Shown here: positions 19,162-26,790 of the stretch, piece by piece
Position numbering within the stretch: position 1 is the first letter of the stretch
Layout: each line of letters begins with the position of its first letter
DNA from: Xanthobacter sp. NM-59
Lineage (GTDB): Bacteria; Pseudomonadota; Alphaproteobacteria; Rhizobiales; Xanthobacteraceae
Reading direction: 5' to 3'
Assembly (NCBI RefSeq): GCF_021401125.1
Contig: NZ_JACBFQ010000012.1
Coordinates: 1-64,000 of the forward strand
Length of the DNA stretch: 64,000 bases
Translations under genes and position numbers: made by a program
Notes under the pieces: model-generated
Databases searched by the model: none
Seen by the model: only the letters and a program-made list of their open reading frames with translations
What the model was told of the DNA's origin: nothing

Positions 19162-19179
19162 TTGATCTAGTTCAATTCA
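19158..19179. promoter_or_regulatory. FNR/FixK-type anaerobox before hupD
   Basis: Perfect inverted repeat TGAATTGA-N6-TCAATTCA. Its core TTGATCTAGTTCAA (19162-19175) is an exact TTGA-N6-TCAA anaerobox and matches 9 of 10 positions of TTGAT-N4-ATCAA. The centre lies 59 bases before the hupD ATG, so a start near 19210 would put it at about -41.5, the class II activator position. Confidence 0.65.
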
Positions 19180-19227
19180 GGCGGCGCCAGACTGCCGTGG
19201 GAGGATGGGCCGAAGGAGAGACGTCGC

Positions 19228-19851
19228 ATGACCGACGAGGGTATACACGCGCGCATTCTGGTGCTCGGTATTGGAAACATCCTGTGGGCGGACGAAGGTT
19301 TCGGCGTCCGTGTCCTGGAAGCGCTCGACCGCGACTATGTCTTTCCTGAAAATGTAACCCTGCTCGACGGTGGCACCCAGGGCCTTTACTTGCTGCCCTA
19401 CCTGGAAGAAACCGATGGTCTGGTGATCGTCGATGCGGTGGATTACGGCCTGCCCCCCGGCACGCTCCATGTCCTGGTGGATCAGGAGGTGCCCAAGGTG
19501 CTCGCCGCCCGCAAGGTGAGCCTGCACCAGACCGGCTTCCAGGAAATCCTCGGCCTTCTCGCTCTGCGGGAGCGCGTGCCCAGCCGCATCGTCCTCGTGG
19601 GCGTGCAGCCCGAGGTGCTCGACGATTATGGCGGCGGCCTCACCGAGACGGTGGCCGCCCAGGTGGACACCGCGGCCGCCCGCGTCGTGAAGGTGCTGAC
19701 CGCCGATTTCAACACCTGGATCACCCGGCGCGAGACTTCGGACGACACGCTGGTGACCGCCGCCGTCTCCCGCGATTCCTACGAATCCGGCCGCCCCAGC
19801 GCCGAGGATGCCTGCCGCATCGGCGACCCGCGCATCCTCAACCGCTCCTGA
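19228..19851 (+). CDS. hupD: Hydrogenase maturation endopeptidase
   Basis: Nickel-dependent peptidase that recognises Ni-loaded HupL and cuts off its C-terminal tail. 207 residues; the start LVLGIGNILWADEGFGVRV contains the conserved GxGN and the first metal ligand (Glu in ADEG). The other two ligands are in IVDAVDYG (Asp) and KVSLHQTGFQE (His), the same triad as E. coli HybD. A C-terminal extension of about 40 residues is polar and not part of the catalytic fold. It is the first gene of the second hup transcription unit, with AAGGAGAG ahead of the ATG, and is followed closely by hupF. Confidence 0.96.
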   Translation: MTDEGIHARILVLGIGNILWADEGFGVRVLEALDRDYVFPENVTLLDGGTQGLYLLPYLEETDGLVIVDAVDYGLPPGTLHVLVDQEVPKVLAARKVSLHQTGFQEILGLLALRERVPSRIVLVGVQPEVLDDYGGGLTETVAAQVDTAAARVVKVLTADFNTWITRRETSDDTLVTAAVSRDSYESGRPSAEDACRIGDPRILNRS

Positions 19852-19874
19852 AGCCCTCGGAAGGACAGAAGATC

Positions 19875-20207
19875 ATGTGCCTCGGCCTCCCCATGCGCAT
19901 CGATGCCACAGACGGCGCGTTCGCCCTGTGCTCGGCCGAGGGGCGCACGGAGCGGGTGGACCTCATCCTGGTGCCTGAGGCCGGGGTGGGAGACCACGTG
20001 CTGGTGTTCCAGGGCACCGCGCGCCGCCGGCTGGATGCCGAGGAAGCCCGCCTGATCACCGAGGCGCTGGAAGGGGTCGCCGCCATCATGGCGGGCGCGG
20101 CCGACAGCAGTCTCGTCGACCGCGCCTTCGCCGATCTCGCCCATCGCGAGCCGGAGCTGCCGCCCCATCTCGCCGCCGCTTATGCCGCCGGCCGAAAGGA
20201 AGCCTGA
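19875..20207 (+). CDS. hupF: HypC-family hydrogenase chaperone HupF
   Basis: 110-residue HypC paralogue dedicated to the uptake hydrogenase. It begins MCLGLPMRID, keeping the Cys-2 essential for HypC-type proteins, and has VGDHVLVFQGTARRRLDAEEA in place of the canonical HypC strand. The C-terminal extension beyond ~80 residues is longer than in HypC and typical of HupF. In Rhizobium HupF binds HupL and protects it when oxygen is present (established for that species). It starts 23 bases after hupD with a GGAAGGA site, and its stop overlaps the hupG ATG by one base. A separate hypC lies at 26477. Confidence 0.93.
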   Translation: MCLGLPMRIDATDGAFALCSAEGRTERVDLILVPEAGVGDHVLVFQGTARRRLDAEEARLITEALEGVAAIMAGAADSSLVDRAFADLAHREPELPPHLAAAYAAGRKEA

Positions 20208-20602
20208 TGTCGCAGGATGCGCTCCACCCCCTCGTGCGCCGCCTCATCACCGAGCGCGCCTATCCCTATCTCGACAATGCCGAGGACGCCGCCGGCCTCG
20301 ATGGGCGCGACCTGTTCGTGCTGCTTCCGGCCCATGGCAAGGCCCATCTGGAGAGCCCGGACATCGCCGTGGTGCTGCCCGAGCTGGTGCAGGCCCTGGG
20401 GGGTGAGGAACGCATCGGCGGCGCCGTTGCGGGCCCGGGCGCTGAAGCCAGCTTCCGCGAGGCACTGAACCTGGCCTTGCCGGCCATCGTGGTGCTGCGC
20501 GGTGGCGTGCCCCTGGGTGCGATCTCCCGCATGCGGGATTGGGATGAATATCTCGACCGGCTCGGCGCCCTCATCGACGCCCCCTCCACCGCCACGCACT
20601 GA
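20207..20602 (+). CDS. hupG: Hydrogenase small-subunit chaperone HupG
   Basis: 131-residue thioredoxin-fold protein of the HupG/HyaE family, which binds the Tat signal region of HupS and helps assembly. The family pattern is visible: LFVLLPAHGKAHLESPDIAVVLPELV, then ALNLALPAIVVLRGGVPLGAISRMRDWDEYL. The redox CxxC of true thioredoxins is absent, as in the family, so it is a chaperone and not an oxidoreductase. It overlaps hupF by one base (TGATG) and precedes hupH by 22 bases, consistent with a tightly packed operon. Confidence 0.92.
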   Translation: MSQDALHPLVRRLITERAYPYLDNAEDAAGLDGRDLFVLLPAHGKAHLESPDIAVVLPELVQALGGEERIGGAVAGPGAEASFREALNLALPAIVVLRGGVPLGAISRMRDWDEYLDRLGALIDAPSTATH

Positions 20603-20624
20603 TCCGCCCCGAAAGGTCGCCGCC

Positions 20625-21476
20625 ATGTCCTCCAGCCCCTTCGCCGTCCAGGCGCCCATCGGCTTCGGCCCCGGCAGCCAGCCCACCGCCGAGGAGGAGG
20701 GCCTGGCCTACATGCCCATGCCGTCGGGCATGCGCACCTTCGAGGCCCATCTGCCCGAGGTGGAGGACAAGACCCGCTTCGCCCCCGCTCTGGCGGTGAT
20801 GAAGGACATCATCGCCGCCCTCCAGGGCTGGACGCCGGGGGCGAGCCTCACCGTGCCGCTCGCCCATCTGGACCGGGACAACCTCGCTCTGGTGGACGAG
20901 ACCCTGGGCGAGGGCGAGGTGGCGGTGAAGGTGTCGGCGCCGGGCCGGGCCATGGACATCCAGGAGGCGACCTTCGCCGGGGTGTGGCGCCTGTCGGGCA
21001 GCGAGGGCGCGGACCGGGTGGAGGTTTCCGCCTTCCCGCGCGGCGCCATCCTGCGCGCCCATGACGAGACCTGGGCCATCGACACCGCCCGCCTCGCGGA
21101 CGCGACCGGCCCCGGCATCTTCAACGCCCCCACCTTGCTGGTGGAGATCGACCACCGCGCCCGCAGCCGCTCCGCCGGCGACCCGCCCCACGTCATCAAC
21201 CTGTCCCTGTTGCCCCACACGCCGGAGGACCTGGCCATGCTCGACGAGAGACTGGGCCAAGGAGCGACGGTGGTGCTCTCGCGCGGCTATGGCAATTGCC
21301 GCATCGACTCCACCGCGCTGAAGGGCGTGTGGCGGGTGCGCTTCTACAATTCCACCGACGTGCTCATCCTCGACACCATCGAGATCTGCGAGGTGCCGGA
21401 AGTGGCGTGCGCGGCGCCGGAGGACATTTCCGATTCCGCCGAGCGCCTCATCGAAGTGTTGGACGCGGTGGCGTGA
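20625..21476 (+). CDS. hupH: Hydrogenase assembly protein HupH
   Basis: 283-residue protein of the HupH/HyaF family, needed for assembly of the Fe-S-containing small subunit. It begins MSSSPFAVQAPIGFGPG with GAAAGG 8 bases upstream; upstream in-frame ATG and GTG codons lie inside hupG and are rejected. Conserved blocks: GLAYMPMPSGMRTFEAHLPEV, GEVAVKVSAPGRAMDIQEATFAGVWRL, PHVINLSLLPHTPEDLAMLDERLG and YGNCRIDSTALKGVWRVRFYNSTDVLILDTIEI (described here in parts). There is internal duplication: both halves contain a VWR(L/V)-type strand. It leads directly into the fused rubredoxin gene, 7 bases downstream. Confidence 0.93.
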   Translation: MSSSPFAVQAPIGFGPGSQPTAEEEGLAYMPMPSGMRTFEAHLPEVEDKTRFAPALAVMKDIIAALQGWTPGASLTVPLAHLDRDNLALVDETLGEGEVAVKVSAPGRAMDIQEATFAGVWRLSGSEGADRVEVSAFPRGAILRAHDETWAIDTARLADATGPGIFNAPTLLVEIDHRARSRSAGDPPHVINLSLLPHTPEDLAMLDERLGQGATVVLSRGYGNCRIDSTALKGVWRVRFYNSTDVLILDTIEICEVPEVACAAPEDISDSAERLIEVLDAVA

Positions 21477-21483
21477 GGGCATC

Positions 21484-22470
21484 ATGAGCGCCGCTTTCTC
21501 CTCCCCCGCGCTGCTGCGCACCTTCGAGGGCTCCTATCTTGGAGACCGCGCCCGGCTCGCGCCCACCGCGCGCCTGGAATGCAAGGTGTGCTGGCACGTC
21601 TATGATCCGGCCGAGGGCTGCGAAGCCTGGCAGATCCCGGCCGGCACCGCCTTCAACGATCTGCCCGAGCACTGGCGCTGCCCGGTGTGCGACGGCGCCC
21701 GCGACCAGTTCATGGTGCTGGACGGCGGTGCCGCCGGCCTCTCCGCCGTGGTGAGCGAGCCGACGCCGGAAGAGGCGGCGCTCGCCCGCACCCTGGCCAC
21801 CGCGCCCGGCCGGTTCGAGGCGGTGTTCCAGGAAATCCACGCCTCGCGCATGAAGGGCGTGCCGTTCGTGAACGGCTCCCTGTCGGTGAAGGCGGTGGGC
21901 TTCCGTATTCATGAGGGGCGCGTCATGGGCGTGCTGGTGACGCCCTGGTTCATGAACATCATCCTGCTGCCGGGAGCGAATGAGGACTGGTCCGGCCTGC
22001 CCACCGGCACCCGCGAGCTCCTGGAATTTCCCTCGGGACTCTATGAATTCCTCTCCGCCGAACGGCCGGAAACGGGGCCCTACAAGGCGTGCTCCCTGTT
22101 CTCCCCCATGTTTGACTTTTCCTCCATGCTGCAGGCGGTGGAGACGGCGGAAGCGGTGATCCCCGCACTGCTCGACCCCGCCAATCGCGAGGAAGGCAGC
22201 CGCTCCGGCGAGATCCGCCGCCGAGCGGAGGAGGATGCCGCGCGCCGCGAGGAGCAGGAGCGCGCCAGGTCGGATCGTGCCAGGTCGGATCGTGCCATCT
22301 CGGATCCCGCCATCTCGGACCGCGCTTCGCCCGAGCCCGCCTCTGGCGAAGCCGCCGGGGCGCCCACGGCCCTGTCGCGCCGGGCCATGATTTTCGGCCC
22401 CGGCCTCGCCGCGAAGGAAGAGCCGGCGCCAGCCGTGGCCACCGCGCACCCGCAGGCGCAAGAACCATGA
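21484..22470 (+). CDS. hupJ: HupI-HupJ fusion: rubredoxin plus HybE-like chaperone
   Basis: 328 residues. An N-terminal rubredoxin (residues ~30-80) has the two metal pairs CKVCWHVYDP and WRCPVCDGARDQF. It continues without a stop into a HupJ/HybE-type hydrogenase chaperone domain (about residues 95-235: FQEIHASRMKGVPFVNGSL, VLVTPWFMNIILLPG, FPSGLYEFLSAE, ACSLFSPMFDFSSMLQAVETA). In Rhizobium leguminosarum these are separate hupI and hupJ genes. The C-terminal ~90 residues are Arg/Glu/Ala/Ser low complexity and contain four 5-residue repeats (ARSD/AISD type) encoded at 22261-22320. The rubredoxin probably donates or accepts electrons during Fe-S cluster assembly under oxygen. The stop overlaps the hupK ATG. 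Confidence 0.9.
   Translation: MSAAFSSPALLRTFEGSYLGDRARLAPTARLECKVCWHVYDPAEGCEAWQIPAGTAFNDLPEHWRCPVCDGARDQFMVLDGGAAGLSAVVSEPTPEEAALARTLATAPGRFEAVFQEIHASRMKGVPFVNGSLSVKAVGFRIHEGRVMGVLVTPWFMNIILLPGANEDWSGLPTGTRELLEFPSGLYEFLSAERPETGPYKACSLFSPMFDFSSMLQAVETAEAVIPALLDPANREEGSRSGEIRRRAEEDAARREEQERARSDRARSDRAISDPAISDRASPEPASGEAAGAPTALSRRAMIFGPGLAAKEEPAPAVATAHPQAQEP
22261..22320 (+). repeat. Four 15-bp tandem repeats inside hupJ
   Basis: Exactly four 15-base units (CGYGCCAKSTCGGAY-like) in frame, each encoding five residues of the form A-(R/I)-S-D-(R/P). They lie in the disordered tail of the HupIJ fusion, so copy number could vary without harming the domains. Confidence 0.9.
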
Positions 22471-23486
22471 GCCGCGCCGCCCTCCGCCACATCGCCATCA
22501 GCCGCGATCCCGCTCCGGGCTCGCGGGGGTGGCGCGTCGTGCGCGCGGAGGGCGCGGACCCGGCCCAGTCGCTGGAAGGACGCCCGGTGGAGGAGGCCGC
22601 CAGCCTCGCGCCCCGCATCTTCAATCTGTGCGGCGCCGCCCATGGCCTCGCGGCCGCCCGCGCCCTCGGCCTGCCCGTGGCGGCGAACGACAGGGCCATG
22701 GCGCGGGAAAGCGTGCGCGATCATGCCCTTGCCATTCTCCATGGCTGGCCGACCCTGTTCGATGGCGCACCCGACCGCACCGCCCTGCGCGCCTTGGCGC
22801 AGGACAGCACCGAGGCCGATGCCGCCTTGCGCGCCGCTTTGGTGGGCGAGCGCCTGGCGCACCGCGATTTCGGCGCCCTCTCCCGCTCGGAGCTGGGCGG
22901 CTGGCTGTGCGCGGGGGAAACGGCCACGGCGCGCATTCTCTCGCGCCTCTCCCGCGAGCTGGACCCGGCCGAGGGGCGCGTGGGATTGCCCGAGCTCACG
23001 GCCGTCGACCTTTCCCGCGCCCTTGCGGCCGGGCTGGAGCATGACGGCTCGGCCCGCCCCCTGCCCTTCCGCGAGACCGGCGCGCTCGGCCGGGTGGCGG
23101 GAAGCGCGCTGTTCACGGCCCTGCTGCCTGCCGAGGGACCGAGCCTCTTCGTGCGCCTGCTGGCGCGCCTGACGGATCTGTTGGCGCTGCTGGCCGCACC
23201 CGCCGCCCCGCCCGCTCCCTCCGGCGCGCCGGGCACCGGCCTTGCCGATGCGGCGCGCGGCCTGCTCGGCCATGGGGCGCGCGTGGAAGGCGGGCGCGTG
23301 GCGCGCTATCGCATCCTTTCGCCCAGCGCCTGGAACCTTGCCCCCGGCGGCCTGCTGGAGCAGGCCTTCGCGACGCTCGATCCCTCGGCCCCGCACGCCC
23401 CGCTGGCGGCGCGCTTCCTGCTCTCGGCCATCAATCCATGCGTCCCGGTCACCCTCGATCTCGAAGGAGCGCTCGACCATGCATGA
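22467..23486 (+). CDS. hupK: Hydrogenase maturation protein HupK
   Basis: 339-residue scaffold-like protein thought to be a degenerate paralogue of the hydrogenase large subunit. The L1-like motif is RIFNLCGAAHGLAA (compare [11 protein letters not shown] in HupL) and the L2-like end is AINPCVPVTLDLEG; one Cys of each pair survives, so it cannot hold a full Ni-Fe site. In Rhizobium HupK takes part in delivering the Fe(CN)2CO unit to HupL (knowledge from that species). The middle is Ala/Leu-rich. It overlaps hupJ by 4 bases and hypA by 8, marking coupled translation. Confidence 0.9.
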   Translation: MSRAALRHIAISRDPAPGSRGWRVVRAEGADPAQSLEGRPVEEAASLAPRIFNLCGAAHGLAAARALGLPVAANDRAMARESVRDHALAILHGWPTLFDGAPDRTALRALAQDSTEADAALRAALVGERLAHRDFGALSRSELGGWLCAGETATARILSRLSRELDPAEGRVGLPELTAVDLSRALAAGLEHDGSARPLPFRETGALGRVAGSALFTALLPAEGPSLFVRLLARLTDLLALLAAPAAPPAPSGAPGTGLADAARGLLGHGARVEGGRVARYRILSPSAWNLAPGGLLEQAFATLDPSAPHAPLAARFLLSAINPCVPVTLDLEGALDHA

Positions 23487-23820
23487 GATGGCCCTGTGCG
23501 AAAGCCTGCGCAGCGCGATGGAAGACGCCGCGCAGCGACAGAACTTCTCGAAGGTCACGCGGGTGCGCCTCGCCGTCGGCCGCTTCGCCGGGGTGGAGGT
23601 GGAAGCGCTGCGCTTCGGCTTCGACGTGGTGATGCAGGGCTCGCTCGCCGAGGGCGCCGAGCTGGTGGTGCTGGACGAGCCCGGCACCGCCTGGTGCTTC
23701 GACTGCAACGACACCGTGCCGCTCGCCAACCGGCTCGACCCCTGCCCGCGATGCGGCGGCGAGCGGCTTCTGCCCAATGGCGGCACCGAAATGACCATCA
23801 AGGACCTGGAGGTGATGTGA
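23479..23820 (+). CDS. hypA: Hydrogenase nickel-insertion protein HypA
   Basis: 113-residue nickel metallochaperone. It starts [10 protein letters not shown], with His-2 the nickel ligand, and has a structural zinc site in WCFDCNDTV ... CPRCGGER, giving the usual two CxxC pairs. It ends with the typical MTIKDLEVM. It acts with HypB to load Ni into HupL. ATG 23479 overlaps the end of hupK, and longer in-frame starts upstream lie within hupK and are rejected. The last base overlaps the hypB ATG. Confidence 0.97.
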   Translation: MHEMALCESLRSAMEDAAQRQNFSKVTRVRLAVGRFAGVEVEALRFGFDVVMQGSLAEGAELVVLDEPGTAWCFDCNDTVPLANRLDPCPRCGGERLLPNGGTEMTIKDLEVM

Positions 23821-24986
23821 TGTGCACGGTTTGCGGCTGCGGCGGCGACGGCGCCACCATTTCCGAAGCCCACGGCCACGCGCACGGCGCGCACACGCAT
23901 ACCCATGCGGACGGCACCACGCACAGCCACCCGTGCGAGCATCACGGCGCGCATGGGCACGCCCATGAACACCAAGATGAACACCCCCACGAGCACCAAC
24001 ATGAGCACGCCCACGCGCACCATGCTCATGAGGCAGTGACCAAGTCCGGCGCGGTCGCGTATAGTCACGTCCAAGAACCTTCGATCGAACATTCGCCAGA
24101 CCTGACGCAGGACCATGCATCTCGCCCTGACGCTCATCACAGCGTGCCTCACCACGGTGGTGATCATCATCATCATGGTGGCGCTCACGCGCCGCAGGAG
24201 ACCCTCGACTTCGGACGAGGGCCCGCGCGCGCCCATGCACCTGGTCTCTCCCAAGCACGCATGGTCGAAATCGAAACCGGAATCCTCGCCAAAAACGACG
24301 CCTACGCATCAGATAACCGGGCCCGGCTGGAAGCGGCCGGCGTCCTCGCGCTCAATCTCCTCTCCGGGCCGGGGGCGGGCAAGACCACCCTCCTCGTCGA
24401 GACGCTGAAGGCGCTGGCGGGGCGCATTCCCGCCGCCGTCATCGAGGGCGACCAGCAGACCGACAACGACGCCGAGCGCATCCGCGCCGTGGGCGTGCCG
24501 GCGGTGCAGATCAACACCGGCAAGGGCTGCCACCTGGACGCCCACATGGTGGGCCACGCCCTCGAAAAGCTGCCGCTGCCCCAGGGCGGCGTCCTCTTCA
24601 TCGAGAATGTGGGCAACCTCGTCTGCCCCGCCGCCTTCGATCTTGGGGAAACGCGGCGCGTCACCCTCATCTCGGTGGCGGAGGGTGACGACAAGCCCCT
24701 GAAATATCCAGATATCTTCCAGGGCGCCGACCTCGTCCTCATCACCAAGGCCGACCTTGCGCCCTATGTGGACGCGGACCTTGCGGCGCTGGAACGCAAC
24801 ATCGCGCGGGTGAACCCCAAGGCGGAGGTCCTGCGCGTGTCCTCCCGGGGCGATGTGGGCCTGGCCCGCTGGACAGCCTGGCTGGACGGCGCCCGCGCCG
24901 CCCGCCTCGATGCCCTCGCCAGCGCCGCCGAGGCCCGCGCCCGCGCCTTGCGCGCCGCCGCCGCCCCCGCGGCGAAGGGGGCTTGA
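23820..24986 (+). CDS. hypB: Hydrogenase nickel GTPase HypB with long His-rich domain
   Basis: 388-residue GTPase that drives nickel insertion. The start MCTVCGCGG is the high-affinity CxxCGC nickel site. Residues ~17-140 form an unusually rich histidine domain of about 36 His ([13 protein letters not shown]..., DHHHH), expected to store Ni as in rhizobial 'nickelin' HypB. The GTPase domain begins near 140: [17 protein letters not shown] (P-loop), [22 protein letters not shown] (second metal site), [13 protein letters not shown] and ITKADLAPY. The gene starts at 23820 in the hypA stop (ATG overlaps TGA). The C-terminus is Ala/Arg-rich. Confidence 0.97.
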   Translation: MCTVCGCGGDGATISEAHGHAHGAHTHTHADGTTHSHPCEHHGAHGHAHEHQDEHPHEHQHEHAHAHHAHEAVTKSGAVAYSHVQEPSIEHSPDLTQDHASRPDAHHSVPHHGGDHHHHGGAHAPQETLDFGRGPARAHAPGLSQARMVEIETGILAKNDAYASDNRARLEAAGVLALNLLSGPGAGKTTLLVETLKALAGRIPAAVIEGDQQTDNDAERIRAVGVPAVQINTGKGCHLDAHMVGHALEKLPLPQGGVLFIENVGNLVCPAAFDLGETRRVTLISVAEGDDKPLKYPDIFQGADLVLITKADLAPYVDADLAALERNIARVNPKAEVLRVSSRGDVGLARWTAWLDGARAARLDALASAAEARARALRAAAAPAAKGA

Positions 24987-24987
24987 G

Positions 24988-26457
24988 ATGACCCGCCGCC
25001 CCGCCATCCTGGTGGTGGACGACGAGCCGCGCTCGGTGGAAGTCATCGCGCGGGTGCTCGACGAGGATTTCGACGTCTTCACCGCCCTCGACGCGGACGA
25101 GGCCCGCCGCATCCTCGAAAACGAGTGGATCCAGGTGATCTTCTGCGACCAGCGCATGCCCGGCACCTCCGGCGTCGCCCTCCTCACCGAGGTGCGCGAG
25201 CGCTGGCCGGACATCCTGCGCATCATCGTCACCGGCTATAGCGAGCCGGAGGACATGATCGGCGCCATCAATGCGGCGGGCATCTACCAGTTCATCCCCA
25301 AGCCCTGGCATCCGGACCAGCTGCTGCTGGCGGCGCGCAACGCCGCCCATCTGTTCGAGCTGCAGCGCGAGCATGAGCGCCTGAGCCTGGAAATGAAGCT
25401 CACCGCCACCACCGCCGAGGCGCGGCTCGCCGCCCAGCGCGAGCGGGTGGCGCAGATCTTCCATTTCGACACGCTCATCCGCGCCCCCGGCAGCCCCCTG
25501 TCACAGACCTGCACCCGCGCCGCCCAGGTGGCCACCTTCGACGTGCCGGTGCTGATCCATGGCGAAACCGGCACCGGCAAGGAATTGCTGGCCCGCGCCA
25601 TTCATTATTCCAGCCTGCGCTCGGACCGGCCCTTTTTCGCCGTGAATTGCGGGGCGATCCCGGACGACCTGCTGGAATCCGAGCTGTTCGGCCACAAGAA
25701 GGGCTCCTTCACCGGCGCCCATGTCACGCGCGTCGGCCTGCTCGACCAAGCGGATGGCGGCACCATTCTGCTGGACGAGATCGGCGACATCTCCCCCGCC
25801 TTCCAGGTGAAGCTGCTGCGCTTCCTGCAGGAAGGCGAGATCCGCCCGGTGGGCTCCAACGAATCCAAGCGGGTGAATGTGCGCGTGCTCGCCGCCACCC
25901 ATCGCGACCTTTATGGCGAAGTGGGACAGGGGCGCTTTCGAGAGGACCTCTATTACCGCCTCTGCGCCATGGTGCTGACGCTGCCGGCTTTGCGGGAGCG
26001 GCGCGGCGACATTCCGGTGCTGGCGCAGAGCATCCTCGACGCGCTCTCCGCCCAACACGGCAAGCGTGCCAAGGGCTTCAGCGAGGAAGCGCTCGGCTGC
26101 ATGAAGGCCTATGACTGGCCCGGCAATGTGCGCGAATTGCAGAACGAGATCACCCGCATGCTGGTGCTGGCCGAGCGCGACATGCTGGGCGCCGATTTGC
26201 TTTCTCCCCACGTTCTGCGCGCCGCCGCCGTCACCACCGCGCGGGCGGAACCGGAAAGCATCGCGTTGCCCGAGAGCGGCCCGCTGAAGGACCGCATCGA
26301 GCGGATGGAAGCCTCCATCCTCACCGAGACCCTGGTGCGCTGCCGCTGGAACAAGAGCCGCGCGGCCGAGGAACTGGGCCTCTCGCGGGTGGGTCTGCGC
26401 GCCAAGCTCGACCGCTACGGCATCGCCCGCGGCGCCACCTTCGCCAGCTCGCACTGA
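24988..26457 (+). CDS. hupR: NtrC-type hydrogenase transcription activator
   Basis: 489-residue sigma-54-dependent activator of the HupR/HoxA family. The receiver domain (residues 1-120) has ILVVDDEPRS and the acceptor Asp in FCDQRMPG, then FIPKPWHP. The AAA+ domain has Walker A GETGTGKELLA, the sigma-54 contact loop GSFTGA (canonical GAFTGA has Ala), Walker B GTILLDEIGD, and FREDLYYRL. The C-terminal HTH is in RCRWNKSRAAEELGLSRVGLRAKLDRYG. It likely activates the sigma-54 promoter at 15046. HoxA/HupR proteins often act in the unphosphorylated state; no partner kinase (hupT/hoxJ) or H2 sensor is present in the window. It lies between hypB and hypC, 1 base after hypB. Confidence 0.94.
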   Translation: MTRRPAILVVDDEPRSVEVIARVLDEDFDVFTALDADEARRILENEWIQVIFCDQRMPGTSGVALLTEVRERWPDILRIIVTGYSEPEDMIGAINAAGIYQFIPKPWHPDQLLLAARNAAHLFELQREHERLSLEMKLTATTAEARLAAQRERVAQIFHFDTLIRAPGSPLSQTCTRAAQVATFDVPVLIHGETGTGKELLARAIHYSSLRSDRPFFAVNCGAIPDDLLESELFGHKKGSFTGAHVTRVGLLDQADGGTILLDEIGDISPAFQVKLLRFLQEGEIRPVGSNESKRVNVRVLAATHRDLYGEVGQGRFREDLYYRLCAMVLTLPALRERRGDIPVLAQSILDALSAQHGKRAKGFSEEALGCMKAYDWPGNVRELQNEITRMLVLAERDMLGADLLSPHVLRAAAVTTARAEPESIALPESGPLKDRIERMEASILTETLVRCRWNKSRAAEELGLSRVGLRAKLDRYGIARGATFASSH

Positions 26458-26476
26458 AGAAGAACGGAGAACCGCC

Positions 26477-26779
26477 ATGTGCCTCGGCATTCCAGGACGC
26501 ATCGTCGCCGTCGCCGACGCGGACGCCATGCTGTGCGTGGTGGACGTCTCCGGCGTGCGCCGCACCGTGGACGTGGTGTGCGTGGCCCCGCCCGGCGAAC
26601 CCCTCGAAGCCCTGGTGGGCGCCTGGGTGCTGGTGCATGTGGGCTTCGCCATGAGCATCATCGACGAGGAGGAGGCCGCCGCCACCCTCAAGGTGCTCAC
26701 CGAGATCGGCGAGGCGGAAGCGGAGATGGAGGCCCTGCGAACGGGCAGCATCGAGCCCGTCCCCGCACCGGCCCGCTGA
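26477..26779 (+). CDS. hypC: Hydrogenase maturation chaperone HypC
   Basis: 100-residue chaperone that shuttles the Fe(CN)2CO group with HypD and binds pre-HupL. It begins MCLGIPGRIVAV (Cys-2 essential) and has VVDVSGVRRTVDVVCV and LVGAWVLVHVGFAMSIIDEEEA, the canonical HypC strand. A 25-residue C-terminal tail is polar. It is 19 bases after hupR and 11 before hypD, with a GGAG site. This is the general HypC, as opposed to the HupF paralogue at 19875. Confidence 0.96.
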   Translation: MCLGIPGRIVAVADADAMLCVVDVSGVRRTVDVVCVAPPGEPLEALVGAWVLVHVGFAMSIIDEEEAAATLKVLTEIGEAEAEMEALRTGSIEPVPAPAR

Positions 26780-26790
26780 GGAGGAACGCC

